NCBI GenBank assembly: GCA_963969595.1
Contig: OZ018412.1
Location: 4,342,501-4,406,500, forward strand
Length of the DNA stretch: 64,000 bases
Direction of reading: 5' to 3'
From: Neckera pumila
Lineage: Eukaryota > Streptophyta > Bryopsida > Hypnales > Neckeraceae
A model generated the notes under the pieces. The model searched no databases. It was not told the DNA's origin and was given only the letters and a program-made list of their open reading frames with translations. Positions within the stretch are counted from its first letter, which is position 1. Each line of letters begins with the position of its first letter. A program made the translations under genes and the position numbers. Below, piece by piece: positions 11,235-29,689 of this stretch.

Positions 11235-12165
11235 TTAACCCCTAAAGTTTCATGACTATGTAATCACCAAAACCGCTCCAAAACTGCCATTTCTAATACA
11301 ACTACCAAATTTTTGGAAAAAAACAATTTTTGACACATGTAACCGTAGGATCTTGTAGTATGATATTTTGAAAACATGTGGTAAAAATTTCAAAAAATTC
11401 CACCGTGTGGATCATAAGATATAAGCATTCAAAGTCTTGAAAACCATTTTTTCAACCCTGCGAAAAACCGGGCAGCTGCACTTTGCAAGCTCACTTTTCA
11501 ATGGAAAAATGCCGTTAAAGGTGGTGCTTCTTTGAATTCAGTTACCTGAACAAGTTGTCTATGTGCTTGAAAAATTTCACATCATTTGGAATTGTAAAAC
11601 ATGTAGGAAAAAAATAGTAAGTAGAAAGAAGTAGAAAATGATTCAAAATACTAAATTGTTAAAAATTTAATCATGGAATTTAAAAATGCGAATCCTAGCA
11701 GTTGTAGTGTTGTAATAATCAATCTACATTCTAGGATTTTATTTTATTCCAAAAATATTGAAAATTGAGTTAAATAAACGACTTTCAAGTTTTTTTTAGA
11801 GTAGAGAATCCATAACTGCCCGCAATTCAAAAACCCTCATAACTTTTGACTCATTGATTGAAATGGAATGACTCAAAGCTTTTTAAGTATATATAAATGT
11901 AGAGAATCAATTCCAAAGAAAAATTCCTGAAAAAATGATTTTTTTTTATTTGCCCAAACTGCCCAGTTACAAAAAAAAGTAACATATTAGGTCACAACTT
12001 TTGACTCGTATTTTGAAATGTCATGAAACTTGATACACATGAAGATACTCTTTGCCCCCACCTTCTATTAAAATTTGAGCCTCCAATATGGATATCTCTA
12101 GTCACACGTATCTGCCCAAAATTTCTATACGGCCAAAAAACGCATGTTGGTCCTTTAGAGGTTAA
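11235..12165 (+). mobile_element. TTAA-flanked piggyBac-like MITE, family A copy 1
   Basis: The boundaries are TTAA-CCCCTAAAGTTTCATGACTATG at the left and CATGTTGGTCCTTTAGAGG-TTAA at the right (931 bp). Inverted copies with the same ends occur at 13,750-14,682, 50,252-51,181 and 53,287-54,216, and a direct copy at 40,487-41,415. It is non-coding. The outer ~10 bp is shared with family B although the interiors differ. Confidence 0.8.
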
Positions 12166-12197
12166 TGAATAAATGAAGATGAAGAATATAGTATTTC

Positions 12198-12878
12198 TTT
12201 CAAGCTCACTTTTCTATGAAAAATAGTCCAACTTGGTGGTTCTTCTTTGGAATCTTTTTCCTAGACAAGTTGGCCACATGCTTGAAAATTTTCACATCAT
12301 TTAGGATTGTACAACATATAGGAAAAAAATAGTAAGTAGACAATAGTAGAGAATGATTAAAATACTAAATTGTTAAGAATTTAACCATGGAACTGAAAAA
12401 TGCCAATTCCAATGTTGGAAATGTTGTAATAAGCAATCTACATCCTATGATTATATTTTTTTCAAAAAAATTGAAAATTGAGTAAAATGAAGGACTTCAA
12501 AATTATTTGAGAGTAGAGAATCCATAACTACCCATAAACAAAAAAAGCCTCGTAACTTTTGACTCATTGATCAAAATGGAATGATTTAAAGCTTTCCATG
12601 TAAATATAACTCTAAAAAACCAATTTCAAATTTTTGTTTTTGAAAAAAGTGATTTTTTTAATCTGCCTAGACTGCCCGAGTTGAGAAACAAACTACATAT
12701 CATGCAATAACTTTTGATTCCTATTTCCAAATGGCATGAAATTTAGTGCATATGAAAGATGTTCCTTGTCCCACCTCCTATTAAATTTTGGGCTAAAAAT
12801 ATGAAAATCTCTAGTCACACGTACTTGCCCAAAATTTCTATGTTGCCAAAAAATGCATGTTGGTCCTTTAGGGGTTAA
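12198..12878 (+). mobile_element. 5'-truncated TTAA element, family A
   Basis: It begins inside the family A consensus (TTTCAAGCTCACTTTTCTATG) and runs to the normal right end GTTGGTCCTTTAGGGG-TTAA at 12,875-12,878. It lies almost directly behind the complete copy that ends at 12,165. Confidence 0.65.
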
Positions 12879-12889
12879 AAGAGAAGAAA

Positions 12890-13650
12890 TTAAAAAAAAT
12901 GTACCTTCTATGAGTAAATTTTATGAATTTGAATCTTTTTAGCTTAAATCTTTTTTGCACTATAGTTTTTGAGTTTAAGAAAAATTAAACTAAAGATTGA
13001 GTTGAGATTCTAGAAAAAAAATTAAAATAGAATTCAATTTCCATTCTTTAAAAATTGTTATATAAAAATAAGTACAAGATAGAAGGGAAAACTAAATTTT
13101 TAATAATTCTTAGATGGAATTGAAATACAATAATTGCAATGGTGAGATTTTTCTAGCAAGCAGTTTAAACCACGGGGAATTTTTGTTTTGAGAAATTGTG
13201 ATAACTGCATTCAAAAATAAATTCTATAAGTTATTTTTTGATGAAGATACTTAGATTGTCCAAAAAACAAGACTTTCTATAACTTTCTCATCACTTGTCC
13301 AAATGGAGTGAATCAAATCTTTCTATATAGACAAAAATATTTTCTATAAAAAACAAAAAAATTGGAATTTTTTTTTGAGTTTTTTTTTTTGAGTTTTTGT
13401 CTAACAGATTGATTTTTGAATGTAAAGTGGCATTACTTTTGTTGTTCTTGTGCACCAATTGAAAAAAATTATATTCATAGAAAAATGCTGTATTTTTCTA
13501 TCTTTAAAAAAAATTAGAAACATAGAAAAATGGTGCATTTTCCTATCTTTAAAAAAAAAATTAGAAAATCATGTCAAAAATTGAGATCATAGGAATCTAT
13601 CCAAACTATTCAATGTTCCTTAAGGGGACGTACACTTGATCTTTTAGGGT
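12890..13650 (-). mobile_element. Degenerate family B element
   Basis: Reversed family B interior phrases are seen (for example TTGAGTTGAGATTCTAG and CATAACTTTCTCAT variants). The end near 13,650 is damaged (GATCTTTTAGGGTAAA) and no TTAA pair is intact. A short internal duplication (CATAGAAAAATGNTGNATTTTTCTATC) lies at about 13,479-13,555. Confidence 0.5.
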
Positions 13651-13749
13651 AAAAATAAAAATGAAATTGTAAAAAGGAGGTAAATAAGGATTTAAGTACA
13701 AGGAGAACAAATTGAAATTAAGATTCAACTTGAAATTAGAATTGGAATT

Positions 13750-14682
13750 TTATCCCCTAAAGGACCAACATGCGTTCTTTGGCCGTATAGATATTTTGGG
13801 CAGGTATGTGTGACTAGAGATATCCATATTTGAAGCTGAGATTTTAATAGAAGGTGGGGGCAAGGAATATCTTCATCTGTACCAAGTTTCATGACATTTT
13901 GAAATACGAGTCAAAAGTTGTGACCTAATATGTTACTTTTTTTTATAATTGGGCAGTTTGGGCAGATCGGAAAAAATCATTTTTTCCGGTTATTTTTTTT
14001 TGAAATTGGTTCTCTGCATTTATATATACTTAAAGAGCTTTGGGTCATTCCATTTCAATCAATGAGTCAAAAGTTATGAGAGTTTTTGAATTGCGGGCAG
14101 TTATGGATTTCCTACTCTAAAAAAAACTTTAAAGTTGTTTATTTAACTCAATTTTTTAATATTTTTGGAATAAAATAAAATCCTAGAATGTAGATTGATT
14201 ATTACAACATTACAACCGCTAGGATTCGCATTTTTAAATTCCATGATTAAATTTTTAACAATTTAGTATTTTGAATCATTTTCTACTTTTTTCTACTTAC
14301 TATTTTTTTCCTATATGTTTTACAATTCCAAATGATGTGAAATTTTTCAAGCATATAGACAACTTGTTTAGGAAACTGAATTCAAAGAAGCACCACCTTT
14401 ATCGGCATTTTTCCATTGAAAAGTGAGCTTGCAAAGTGCAGCTGCCCGATTTTTCGCAGGATTGAAAAAATGATTTTCCAGACTTTGAATGCTTATATCT
14501 TATGATCCACATGGTGGAATTTTTTGAAATTTTTTTCACATGTTTTCAAAATATCATACTACAAGATCCTACAGTTACATGTGTCAAAAATTGTTTTTTT
14601 CCAAAATTTGGTAGTTGTATTAGAAATGGCAGTTTTGGAGCGGTTTTGGTGATTACATAGTCGTGAAACTTTAAGGGGTTAT
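13750..14682 (-). mobile_element. Family A piggyBac-like MITE, inverted, with TTAT target duplication
   Basis: This is the reverse complement of 11,235-12,165 over its full length. The ends are CCCCTAAAGGACCAACATGCG and CGTGAAACTTTAAGGGG. The flanking four bases are TTAT at both 13,750-13,753 and 14,679-14,682, not TTAA. The matching pair argues for insertion at a variant target rather than mutation of one side. Confidence 0.75.
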
Positions 14683-15189
14683 AGAATCCTTATCATAAAG
14701 ATTAGAAAAGGTTGGCACATTTGCACTGCATTAGTATTGATGGCAAAGGAGAAAAACAACACACTTAGTTGAAGCCTCATGTATGATCATCAAGAACAAC
14801 CATCCACAATATCTTCTATTTCTATACAAAGTAGGTCAATTTTTAAGGGTCACCAAATTTTCATGCACTTAATGAGACTAAAAGTGTTGATGTGATATAA
14901 ATAGATTTGCTTTAATTACTTGTTAGATACGATTGAAAGAGCTTCAGGCACATTACAAAATACATGTAATATTTTATTAGACCTCAAAGGGGACAATATG
15001 GTATGCTCTATATTTTGATTTTTTGGTGAAACTCTAATGACACAAGGATCTAGATTTTACTCTTCAAGAGTCTAGGACTTATTTTTAGGAAATACACGAT
15101 TGATTCAAAGACATTTTCCTTAAATTATTGCCCCTATTTCAAGACGTAAACAAGAATTTACATACAATTTCTTTGAAATGTTATATCAA
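14683..15189. other. AT-rich spacer, nothing recognised
   Basis: No gene-like frame or shared repeat is visible between the TTAA cluster and the inverted-repeat element that starts near 15,190. Confidence 0.4.
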
Positions 15190-15780
15190 ACTAGCGGTTG
15201 GCGCTTGCTATGCTACGCATTCACCATTAGAATTTTATTAGAATTTTAATGTATTAGATAAAATAAAAAACAAAAATCTCAATAAATCTTAAAATAAAGT
15301 TAAAATCTTTGTATAATTTTGTTTGTAAGCAAACATATATTGAAATGTACAATAGAGATTTATTGAATGATGAATGAAATATATGCAATAGTGAATACTG
15401 TAAAAGATACACATTTTTTGTAATGCATGCAAAAGTTGACTCAATTGTTATAAACAATGGCAATCCAAAAATTTGGTGAATTGAAAAGAAAAACTTGTAA
15501 ATTTCAAAAACTTTATGAACAACTTAATTGTTGTGAAATCCAAAATTGCTTCAATTGAATAAATTTTTCAAATCATTGCAAACACTACTCTATTTCTGTA
15601 ATATAACATTGTGTGAAAATATTATTTTTATGTATGCATGATTGAAAATATTTTTACAAAATTTTAAAATTAATTATTTCAAAGACTTATTGAAATCATT
15701 ATCATGCATTCTATCCAAATATATCAAAATTTTACTAAAATGTGATACATTGAATGCATAGCATAGCAAGCATGAGCCCC
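15190..15780. mobile_element. Possible element with GCTTGCTATGCTAYGCATTCA inverted ends
   Basis: GCGCTTGCTATGCTACGCATTCA at about 15,200-15,222 is mirrored at about 15,752-15,777 by the reverse complement of CATGCTTGCTATGCTATGCATTCA. The interior is very AT-rich and non-coding. The left edge, read on the minus strand, contains AGCG-CCAAC-CGCT followed by AGT, which recalls a Helitron-type 3' end. The inverted ends point instead to a TIR element. Class is unresolved. Confidence 0.4.
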
Positions 15781-16050
15781 TATTATTAATGGTAGCATTT
15801 GTGATATTACAGAGGGAGTTATGATTTTAGTAGTATGATGAGCACGTGTCCAAATTTTGTGAGTAAAAGTGCTCTAGATAATTGAGGTATGGTCCAATTT
15901 CCTTACCATGAAGTTTGTACAAAGTTGTCACAACGAACCCATTTCATTGCAAGTGCTGATTTTCACTAAAAGAAACTCATTAAGAGCGTACAATCAAGAT
16001 AAAATCCAGATTTGTTCTATGTCTTTGTAAAAATTCAGTACAAACTAGGA

Positions 16051-21669
<5,619 letters not shown>

Positions 21670-22500
21670 CCCTCACCGGCAATCAATCTTCCCCCGCACC
21701 GAATTTGATTACTTAATACGCTTGCACTGAGCCCCCCCAGTTCCAGTTGCCAGCAAACACGAATGAATACTCGTCAGTACCAGATACACAAATCCGCCCA
21801 CCTTGTAAAAGGCGATACCAGGCAGCACGCCACACATGCGCATCACTGCAAAATGCCCAAAGAATACGGGCACATCCGACTTACGCTTACTGGACTCGAA
21901 AGTCAAACTGGGCCCGAAATACAGGACGAAGGCGCCTCAGGAGGTCCAACCCACTCCAGCGTTGTGATTGAGGCCTTGTGGGCATTGAGGTTCGTGGCAG
22001 ACCAGCAACTCGATCGTTCGTGGGGCAAAAAAAGGGGCTTACCGAGGCTTCCTCGACGTACAGGAAGCTTTTGACAACCCTGTACACGGACTCTGCCACT
22101 TGCTGTGAATCTTTCTCCACACGGAGAGCGGCGCCACAAGTCTTTAAAAGTTGCAGGGAATTTGCACAGCGAACACGAAACGCCCAGTCCGGTGAGCAGA
22201 AAGGGAACAGTGAAGCTAGTCCGAGCGCTCCGACAGACGGAACCCACTTGGCTGTTTACAGACACTCAGAGCTAGAGTTAGCTTCCGATGGGCCCATTGA
22301 CGCTCACTGTCTGTACTCTGTCCTGTTGTATGGCACCGATGGGGATTCCGTAATACCGTGTGCACCTGCACAGGGGCCGTGACTCCGTGAGAGCATCTCC
22401 AATGGGAAGACGGGAACAGCGACAGTAGCGTGGAGATTTTGAAGCGGAGGGAGTCTGACATCTTTCCGTCCCAGCAACTTGTTTTTATATAATTGACCCA
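21670..22500. promoter_or_regulatory. GC-richer 5' region of the LHT gene
   Basis: Base composition rises sharply just upstream of the transporter start and falls again after about 22,480. This is the position expected for promoter and 5' leader. Part of it (21,949-22,110) is shared, inverted, with 57,295-57,481 in the 5' region of the kinase gene. Overlapping open frames on both strands have no recognised domain. No TATA box can be chosen with confidence. Confidence 0.35.
21949..22110 (+). repeat. Repeat shared with the kinase gene 5' region (57,295-57,481, inverted)
   Basis: CCCACTCCAGCGTTGTGATT is identical in both places. It is followed in the same order by GCATTGAGGTTCG (variant GCATTAAGGTTCG), GCAACTCGATCG, AAGCTTNTG and CACTTGCTG with diverged spacers. 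It is either an old transposon fragment or a duplicated upstream segment. Confidence 0.65.
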
Positions 22501-23297
22501 ATGCAAAGCCGGCAATCCAAACTTCAAATGGACTTTTAAAAAAAAAAAAATTCATATCAAAAAGGGAAGTTCCAATTTGTTGGCACATATAACAACGCTT
22601 GAAAAGGTATGACAATTATGACTTCTCCTTTTGTGAGCCAACTTGTGGGCTCTTCATATTTTGTCAAACTGTTGGGCTAAGGATGGAAAATGACGGGCTC
22701 GAGAATAAAGAGAGATGAATGCCAGTTTCATTAAAGCGAGGGTTTTTAAGGTAGAGCCACCCATTCCCGACCAGTGATCCATTCTCGACCTATAGATGCA
22801 CGTATTTTTGACCAAGCTTAGAATGTTTTTTTTTCCTTTTCAAGGTTGGAACTAATAAATACGTGACATATTTCCCAAGTTGTGAGAAAGAAAGTAGAAA
22901 ATAATGATGAGGAAAAAAGTTATTGACTGATTGGAATTGGAAGAGTTTAGAAGTTGGCCATGGTCTAGCTGTTTTTGCCTCCCATTATCATAGTAATTTC
23001 AATTCAAGTAATAAAATTACCAAAAATTTTGCAATCCTTGTCATTTCTATTGATATACCTTTGAAAAATATTTGTTTTGCCTTCACTGTTCAAATCATGT
23101 TAGAATTCCTTAGTTGGTCGGTTATGGGTGGTTCTACTTTAGTTGCCCCATCATTATGATATTGGCGTATTGGATCATGGCTGCCTTGTCATTTCGATTT
23201 AATAACTTTCTATTAAATCGACTTCAGGCCAATAAAGCAGCTATAAAGGAGGATTTACTCCAAGGTAAGAGCATGAAATCTTAAATGCAAGTCTGCA
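22501..23297. other. Intergenic, nothing recognised
   Basis: AT-rich spacer between the LHT 5' region and the 23.3-kb foldback. Short open frames only. Confidence 0.4.
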
Positions 23298-23605
23298 TGT
23301 ACTACAGTGTAGTTGTCATATCAGACGGAATATCACTGTTCACGGACAGAATTGGACCGATTAGGGCTGACCGGCTGCGAACTTCAGAGCCTTGTAACTT
23401 TTGCAAAATTCTTCAAATCGGGCAAATGAGAAGTTTTTCAGCATCTACAATTTTTTTGTAGATGTTGAAAAACATCTCATTTGCTTGATTTGAAGAATTT
23501 TGCAAAAGTTACAAGGCTCTGAAGTTCACAGCCGGTCAACCCTAATCAGTCCAATTCTGTCCGTGAACAGTGATATTCCGTCTGATATGACAACCATGTA
23601 CTACA
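23298..23605. mobile_element. Foldback element with ~140-bp inverted arms and 9-bp target duplication
   Basis: Arms at about 23,311-23,452 and 23,453-23,592 are near-perfect reverse complements that meet at CATCTACAATTTTTTTGTAGATG, so the element is practically one long hairpin. TGTACTACA occurs directly outside at 23,298-23,306 and 23,597-23,605. A 9-bp duplication with long terminal inverted repeats fits a Mutator-like (MULE) foldback MITE. It has no coding capacity. Transcribed, it would give a ~140-bp double-stranded stem. Confidence 0.75.
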
Positions 23606-25217
<1,612 letters not shown>

Positions 25218-25502
25218 TCATACATACGTGTCAACATAGCCCATGACTTTGTTGTAGCTACAAATACATATAAGTACATCACCTTTTGTATTTAAAAAAA
25301 AATTGATAATGGTATAGAAATCATTTGGTCAAGAAAATCCCAATAGTTTAAAAAATCAGCTCTAAAGGGTAGTTTTGAGCATATGGAGTGACTATATGAC
25401 TATGTGACTATGTGCTCTAAATGCTAGTTGCATAGGTTTTTACAATTACAAGATTTCACTAAAATGACATGAACGCAAGTAATATTTTGTCAATTATACT
25501 AG

Positions 25503-25757
25503 CACATGGAAGTATAGCCCAACATTTGTATAGTTTATAAGAAACCATCAACATTTTACAACTAATAGCTTTTTTGCACATTGAACAATAATATAATGAA
25601 CCCCACCTTTTGCCTTCCTTTAACCATACTTGCACATAGAGGTATGACCTAACATCCTTATATTTTATAAAAAACCATCAAAAGTTTATAACAAAAGCTT
25701 TCTTGCACATTGAACAATAATATAATAAATATATCCCTGCTTTCCACCTTCCTTCAT
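25503..25757 (+). repeat. Two direct ~127-bp repeats
   Basis: GCACATGGAAGTATAGCCCAACAT... at 25,503 and GCACATAGAGGTATGACCTAACAT... at 25,631 begin parallel copies that both run through TTGCACATTGAACAATAATATAAT. Divergence is about 15 percent by eye. Non-coding. Confidence 0.7.
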
Positions 25758-25825
25758 TAAATGAAAAACAACTTTGAAGAGAATATCTGTTACAATATAA
25801 TACAACTCCTTAAATTTATAAGCAC

Positions 25826-26475
25826 TTAACCTCTAAATGCCCAAGGTCCGTTTTGAGCCTCTAGGAATTTGCTCTAATTTGAACAAAAGGCCAACATTTT
25901 GATAAGTTGTGCCAATTTCTTTTGGATTGTAACCGTAAAAATTCAAACTAGACACGTTAGAGATCACATAGGAAAAAACAAAAAAACAATATCACTTATG
26001 AATTGAAAGATTATAATGTTTGACCATGAGGGTGTTAAAACTATGAAAATTTTTCAATTCTCTTTTTGCACATCACATCTAAAAAATTGGTCAACAAAAA
26101 AATATGAGGATAAAGGGCCTAACATACATAACCCCAATCAATTTATGGCTTCTCAAGATCTACTCTACAATTTTCTTAAATGAATATCTAATGCGATTTT
26201 TCCTCCAAGATCTAGTGTATTTGAGGCTCATTTTCAATAGCCCGTAACACCATGGAAAGTCAAAATTGCAATGGGTACCCTTGCATCAAATCTTGAACAG
26301 ACAAATCGTAATCAATCATTTTCAAAATTGGATTTTTGATGCTAGAACTAGACTTCAAAAAGAAATTGTCAAAAATATAAACTACTAAAAATAGAAACTT
26401 AGTTCGGTCTTATATAACTTCAAAGTTATGTCAACACCAAAATTTGGTGCCTCGGACATTTAGAGATTGTTCAAG
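25826..26475. mobile_element. TTAA-type element, family D
   Basis: The left end TTAA-CCTCTAAATGCCCAAGGTCC is mirrored at about 26,448-26,472 (reverse complement CTCTAAATGTCCGAGGCACC). The right TTAA is degraded to a CAAT-like sequence. Non-coding, about 645 bp. The terminus resembles the other TTAA families here (CC-CTAAA). Confidence 0.55.
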
Positions 26476-26972
26476 ACTGTTGATAAAACGCATTGTGCCC
26501 CTTGATTTCAATAGATTTTTTTTTCATCCATCCAATTTTTTTGGTACCTATGATGTCTAAGTAGCATTTAAGTACCACATATCTTATAACAAAAACTTGT
26601 TATATATATATCAGTACCATGTTAAAAACATGCCAATTCAAAGTTTCCACTTTTTTTTTAAATAGTTAGTGGTGTTTCCAAATTTAATTTATTAAACATT
26701 GAAAATATTGAAGATGCAATAATATATTGAAGGATTTTTGGAATTTAAGTTTCAAATTAGATTTATAAATATTAGTGATGGTGATTGTAAATCTAAAAGG
26801 ATAAATATTCTTCATAATCTCAAATCTACAGCTTTAGTTTACAAATCAATATTTACTATTTTTTAAAGTTTTGTTGATAATACATATTTACAAAACTTCC
26901 AATCAAAAGATGAGTTATGATGTTTAGAATTGTTTCCAAAACAATTTTATTTTCAATTCACAAAGGTAGGTG

Positions 26973-27545
26973 TTAACCCCTAATGGCCAATTGTCCATTC
27001 AATGAACAATGGAAATCCGAATAGGTTCCTTTAAAGCCAATTTTAATTGGATGTTTACAAAATTATGACAAAAGGTGTTGAAACATGTATCCCATTAGTA
27101 GGAATTTCATTGTTTATTTTCAATTGGGTATCTAAATCAAAAGTATTGTTGTTCTAAGCTCTTGGGTAGCATGGGCAATTTGGGCATCTTTTGCAAAATA
27201 CTCATCAACTTTTGAAATTTGGTGTGTATGTATCTAATAAAACATGGAATACAATTGTCCCCCAAAAAACAAATTTAGATACTCAAATCACATTCTAAAA
27301 GGAGTCAAACTTTGTTAGCTATGTCGGGGTTGTTTAAAAAAAAAACATATCTTTTTAACTTCAAGCCCTATTATCTTGCAATTTGTGAAGTCAAATTTTT
27401 TGCACATATTCCGAATGTCAGTCTCTAACTTTTCATCTTTAAATTTCAAATAAAAAATTTCCTCATTGCACAAAAAATTATCAAAAAATGCATTGCCAAT
27501 TTACTTAATTTCTTCGCATTGCAAGGTGATTTAGAGCAAGCTACA
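26973..27545 (+). mobile_element. TTAA-type element, family C copy 1 (right end unclear)
   Basis: TTAA-CCCCTAATGGCCAATTGTCC opens the element. Its interior, including TTCCTCATTGCACAAAAAATTATC and GCATTGCAAGGTGATTTAGA, reappears inverted at about 52,600-53,219. The right TTAA is not visible because a GTTTG-type repeat follows. Confidence 0.55.
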
Positions 27546-27579
27546 TTATATATATTATTATCCATCCATCAATGCCTTA

Positions 27580-28460
27580 AGACAGGCTGTTTATTTGTTT
27601 TGTTTATTTATTTTGTTTGTTTGTTTGTTACATTGAGATCTCTCGAACCATGCATCTTCCGGTCGCGTGCTTGATATTGTTGGAAAGCCCTTGGCGAGGA
27701 GAGGTACCCAGACTTTGTTTTATGGCATTTAGACCTACAATGTGAAAGTTATTGAATTTCAAAGATTTTATGGGTTGAAAAATTAGAAAATTGCTTTTAC
27801 TTTTGTTTTAGCTGTGGCAACAACATAGGGCACACTAGTTTATATATATATATATACCTTAAATGAGTTTGTTTGTTTGTTTGTTTGTTTTGTTTGTAGC
27901 GTGGACAACTTCCTGACCGTGCGTCCCCCGGCCGCGTGCTTGGTACCGTCGGAAAGCTCTCGCCGAAGAAGGGTGCACCAGCTTGGTTTCATGGCATTTG
28001 GAGCGGTGGTGCAAAAGTTATTGAATTTCAAAGTATTTATTGATTAAAAAATTAGAAAATTACTTTTACTTTGATTTTGGTGGCGTTCTTGGTACTGGGA
28101 GTGGAACCGGGAGTAGAACTGGGAGTAGAATCGAAAGTAGAACCAGGAGTGGAACCGGAAGTAGATGAAAATTGGACCAACGGCACAGGGTCACACTAGT
28201 ATTACCTTAAGTTAGGGTGTTTATTTTGTTTTGTTTTGTTTGTTTGTTTGTTACAATGAGATCTCTTAGATCGTGAGTCCCCTAGTTTGGTACCGTCGGA
28301 AAGCCCTTAGCAAGGAGGGGTGCACGGGCTTTGTTTCATGGCGTTTAGACTTACAATGTGAAAGTTAGTGAATTTCAAAGTTTTTATGAATTAAAAAATT
28401 AGAAATTATTTTTACTTTTATTTTGATTGTGGCAACAACACCAAGCACTCTAATAGTAAT
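27580..28460 (+). repeat. GTTTG-headed repeat cluster, copies 1-3
   Basis: Three units each start with a (GTTT)n run, continue with TGAGATCTC..., GGTACCGTCGGAAAGC and AAAGTTATTGAATTTCAAAG, and stop at GGGCACACTAGT or a variant. The same family forms the array at 37,743-39,155 and one inverted copy at about 28,740-28,975. It has no open frame and no recognised superfamily. Confidence 0.65.
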
Positions 28461-28503
28461 GAAGCTTTATACGTTTATAATTACATAAATTTTAGAAATA
28501 ACT

Positions 28504-28724
28504 CAATTTTTCATCAAATGTATGCATTTTCATCCAAATAAGAATATATCACCACATTTTAAGAACGCATTGGGTGAGTTTTGTTGATTCCATTCATACT
28601 AGTGTGATTTGGATAAAAATCACTTTTGTATGAATGGAATCAACAAAACCCACCCAATGCATTCTTAAAATGTGGTGATATCTTCATATTTGGATGAAAA
28701 TGCATACATTTAGATGAAAAATTG
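28504..28724. repeat. Foldback, ~95-bp arms
   Basis: Arm 28,504-28,598 is mirrored by 28,629-28,724 with few mismatches around a 30-bp loop. The flanks are the direct (left) and inverted (right) copies of the GTTTG-headed repeat, so the hairpin sits at the centre of a larger imperfect palindrome (about 28,200-28,975). Confidence 0.7.
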
Positions 28725-28739
28725 AAATTAAAAGTAAAA

Positions 28740-28975
28740 GTGATATTCTAATTTTTTAATTCAATAGAAATTTGGAAGTTCAATATCTTTTTTTTGTGAG
28801 TCTGAACATCATGAAACAAATCATGAGCACCCCTCCTTGCCGAGCACTTTTCAACGATACCAAGAATGCCACCGGGGGACACGTGATCTAGGAGATCTCA
28901 ATGTAACAAACAAACAAACAAAACAAAACAAATAGCCTAACTTAAGATAATGGATGAATGGATGAAAATTTTGGT
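28740..28975 (-). repeat. Inverted copy of the GTTTG-headed repeat
   Basis: The order is reversed relative to 27,580-28,460: AATTTTTTAATTCAATAG, then a diverged GATACCAAGAATGCC, then GAGATCTCAATGTAACAAACAAACA. It lies just right of the foldback. Confidence 0.6.
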
Positions 28976-29589
28976 TGTAGCAGTAGAGTTTTTATTGTAA
29001 AACTTTTTGTATTGCAAGCAGTGTTTTTTTTTAGAATGTTTTGCTCAAAAGCGATTTTTTTCAAAAACAAATGATTGAAAAAAAGCCACAAATAAAATCC
29101 CCAATTTGGCTCTACCAGTGATCACTTATTTATAGTAAAGGATCAAACTTCAAAGGAAATCTGAAGCCGGGTTAAGTTTCTCCAACTCTGCTGGTTGTAG
29201 TTGGACAATCGGATATTGCACTAGTGCACATATGCGAGGCTTTATCCCTTAACCCTTTAGCGGTTTAGCGTCCATTTTATGGACAATGGACAGAAGATAA
29301 TTGCTATAGATGACAGGGAACAACAAATTTTCATCCGTTGTCTTGATGGAAATTCTTCCATCATATAAATATTAGATTTAATCTTTATTAACTCTATATA
29401 CAATATTTAATAAAAGTGGTTTGGTCGTGGTGAGAACCATGGTTATTAAGGGCAGTTTGCACCTTATAGGTGCTCACTATTCTTGTCACATGCACAACTC
29501 AGGGAAGTAGGTAGCAGATTGGTTGGTACAACTTACCTGCCTCATTAGCATGCCAAGCTGTAGGCCGCCCAAGCCAATCAACGAGCCAT

Positions 29590-29680
29590 TGGAATTCGAA
29601 CCCGAATCAATGGATTTCGGGCCCGGACCAATTGGCAATCTTTGACCACCACTTCTCCAGCCAACCAAGTCCACGACTTG
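29590..29680 (-). repeat. Possible tRNA-derived SINE head
   Basis: On the minus strand a B-box-like GGGTTCGAATTCC lies downstream of an A-box-like TGGCTGGAGAAGTGG, roughly as in tRNA-derived promoters. The A-box match is poor, no tRNA cloverleaf closes, and no A/T tail was delimited. Confidence 0.2.
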
Positions 29681-29689
29681 GCGATTGGA

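Noticed and set aside
21887..22527. Several overlapping frames on both strands in the LHT 5' region
   Set aside because: Long frames are expected in GC-richer DNA. None has a domain or splice structure, and a reverse-transcriptase-like reading could not be supported.
29590..29680. A tRNA gene on the minus strand
   Set aside because: The B-box is good but no cloverleaf or anticodon arm closes. Kept only as a weak SINE candidate.
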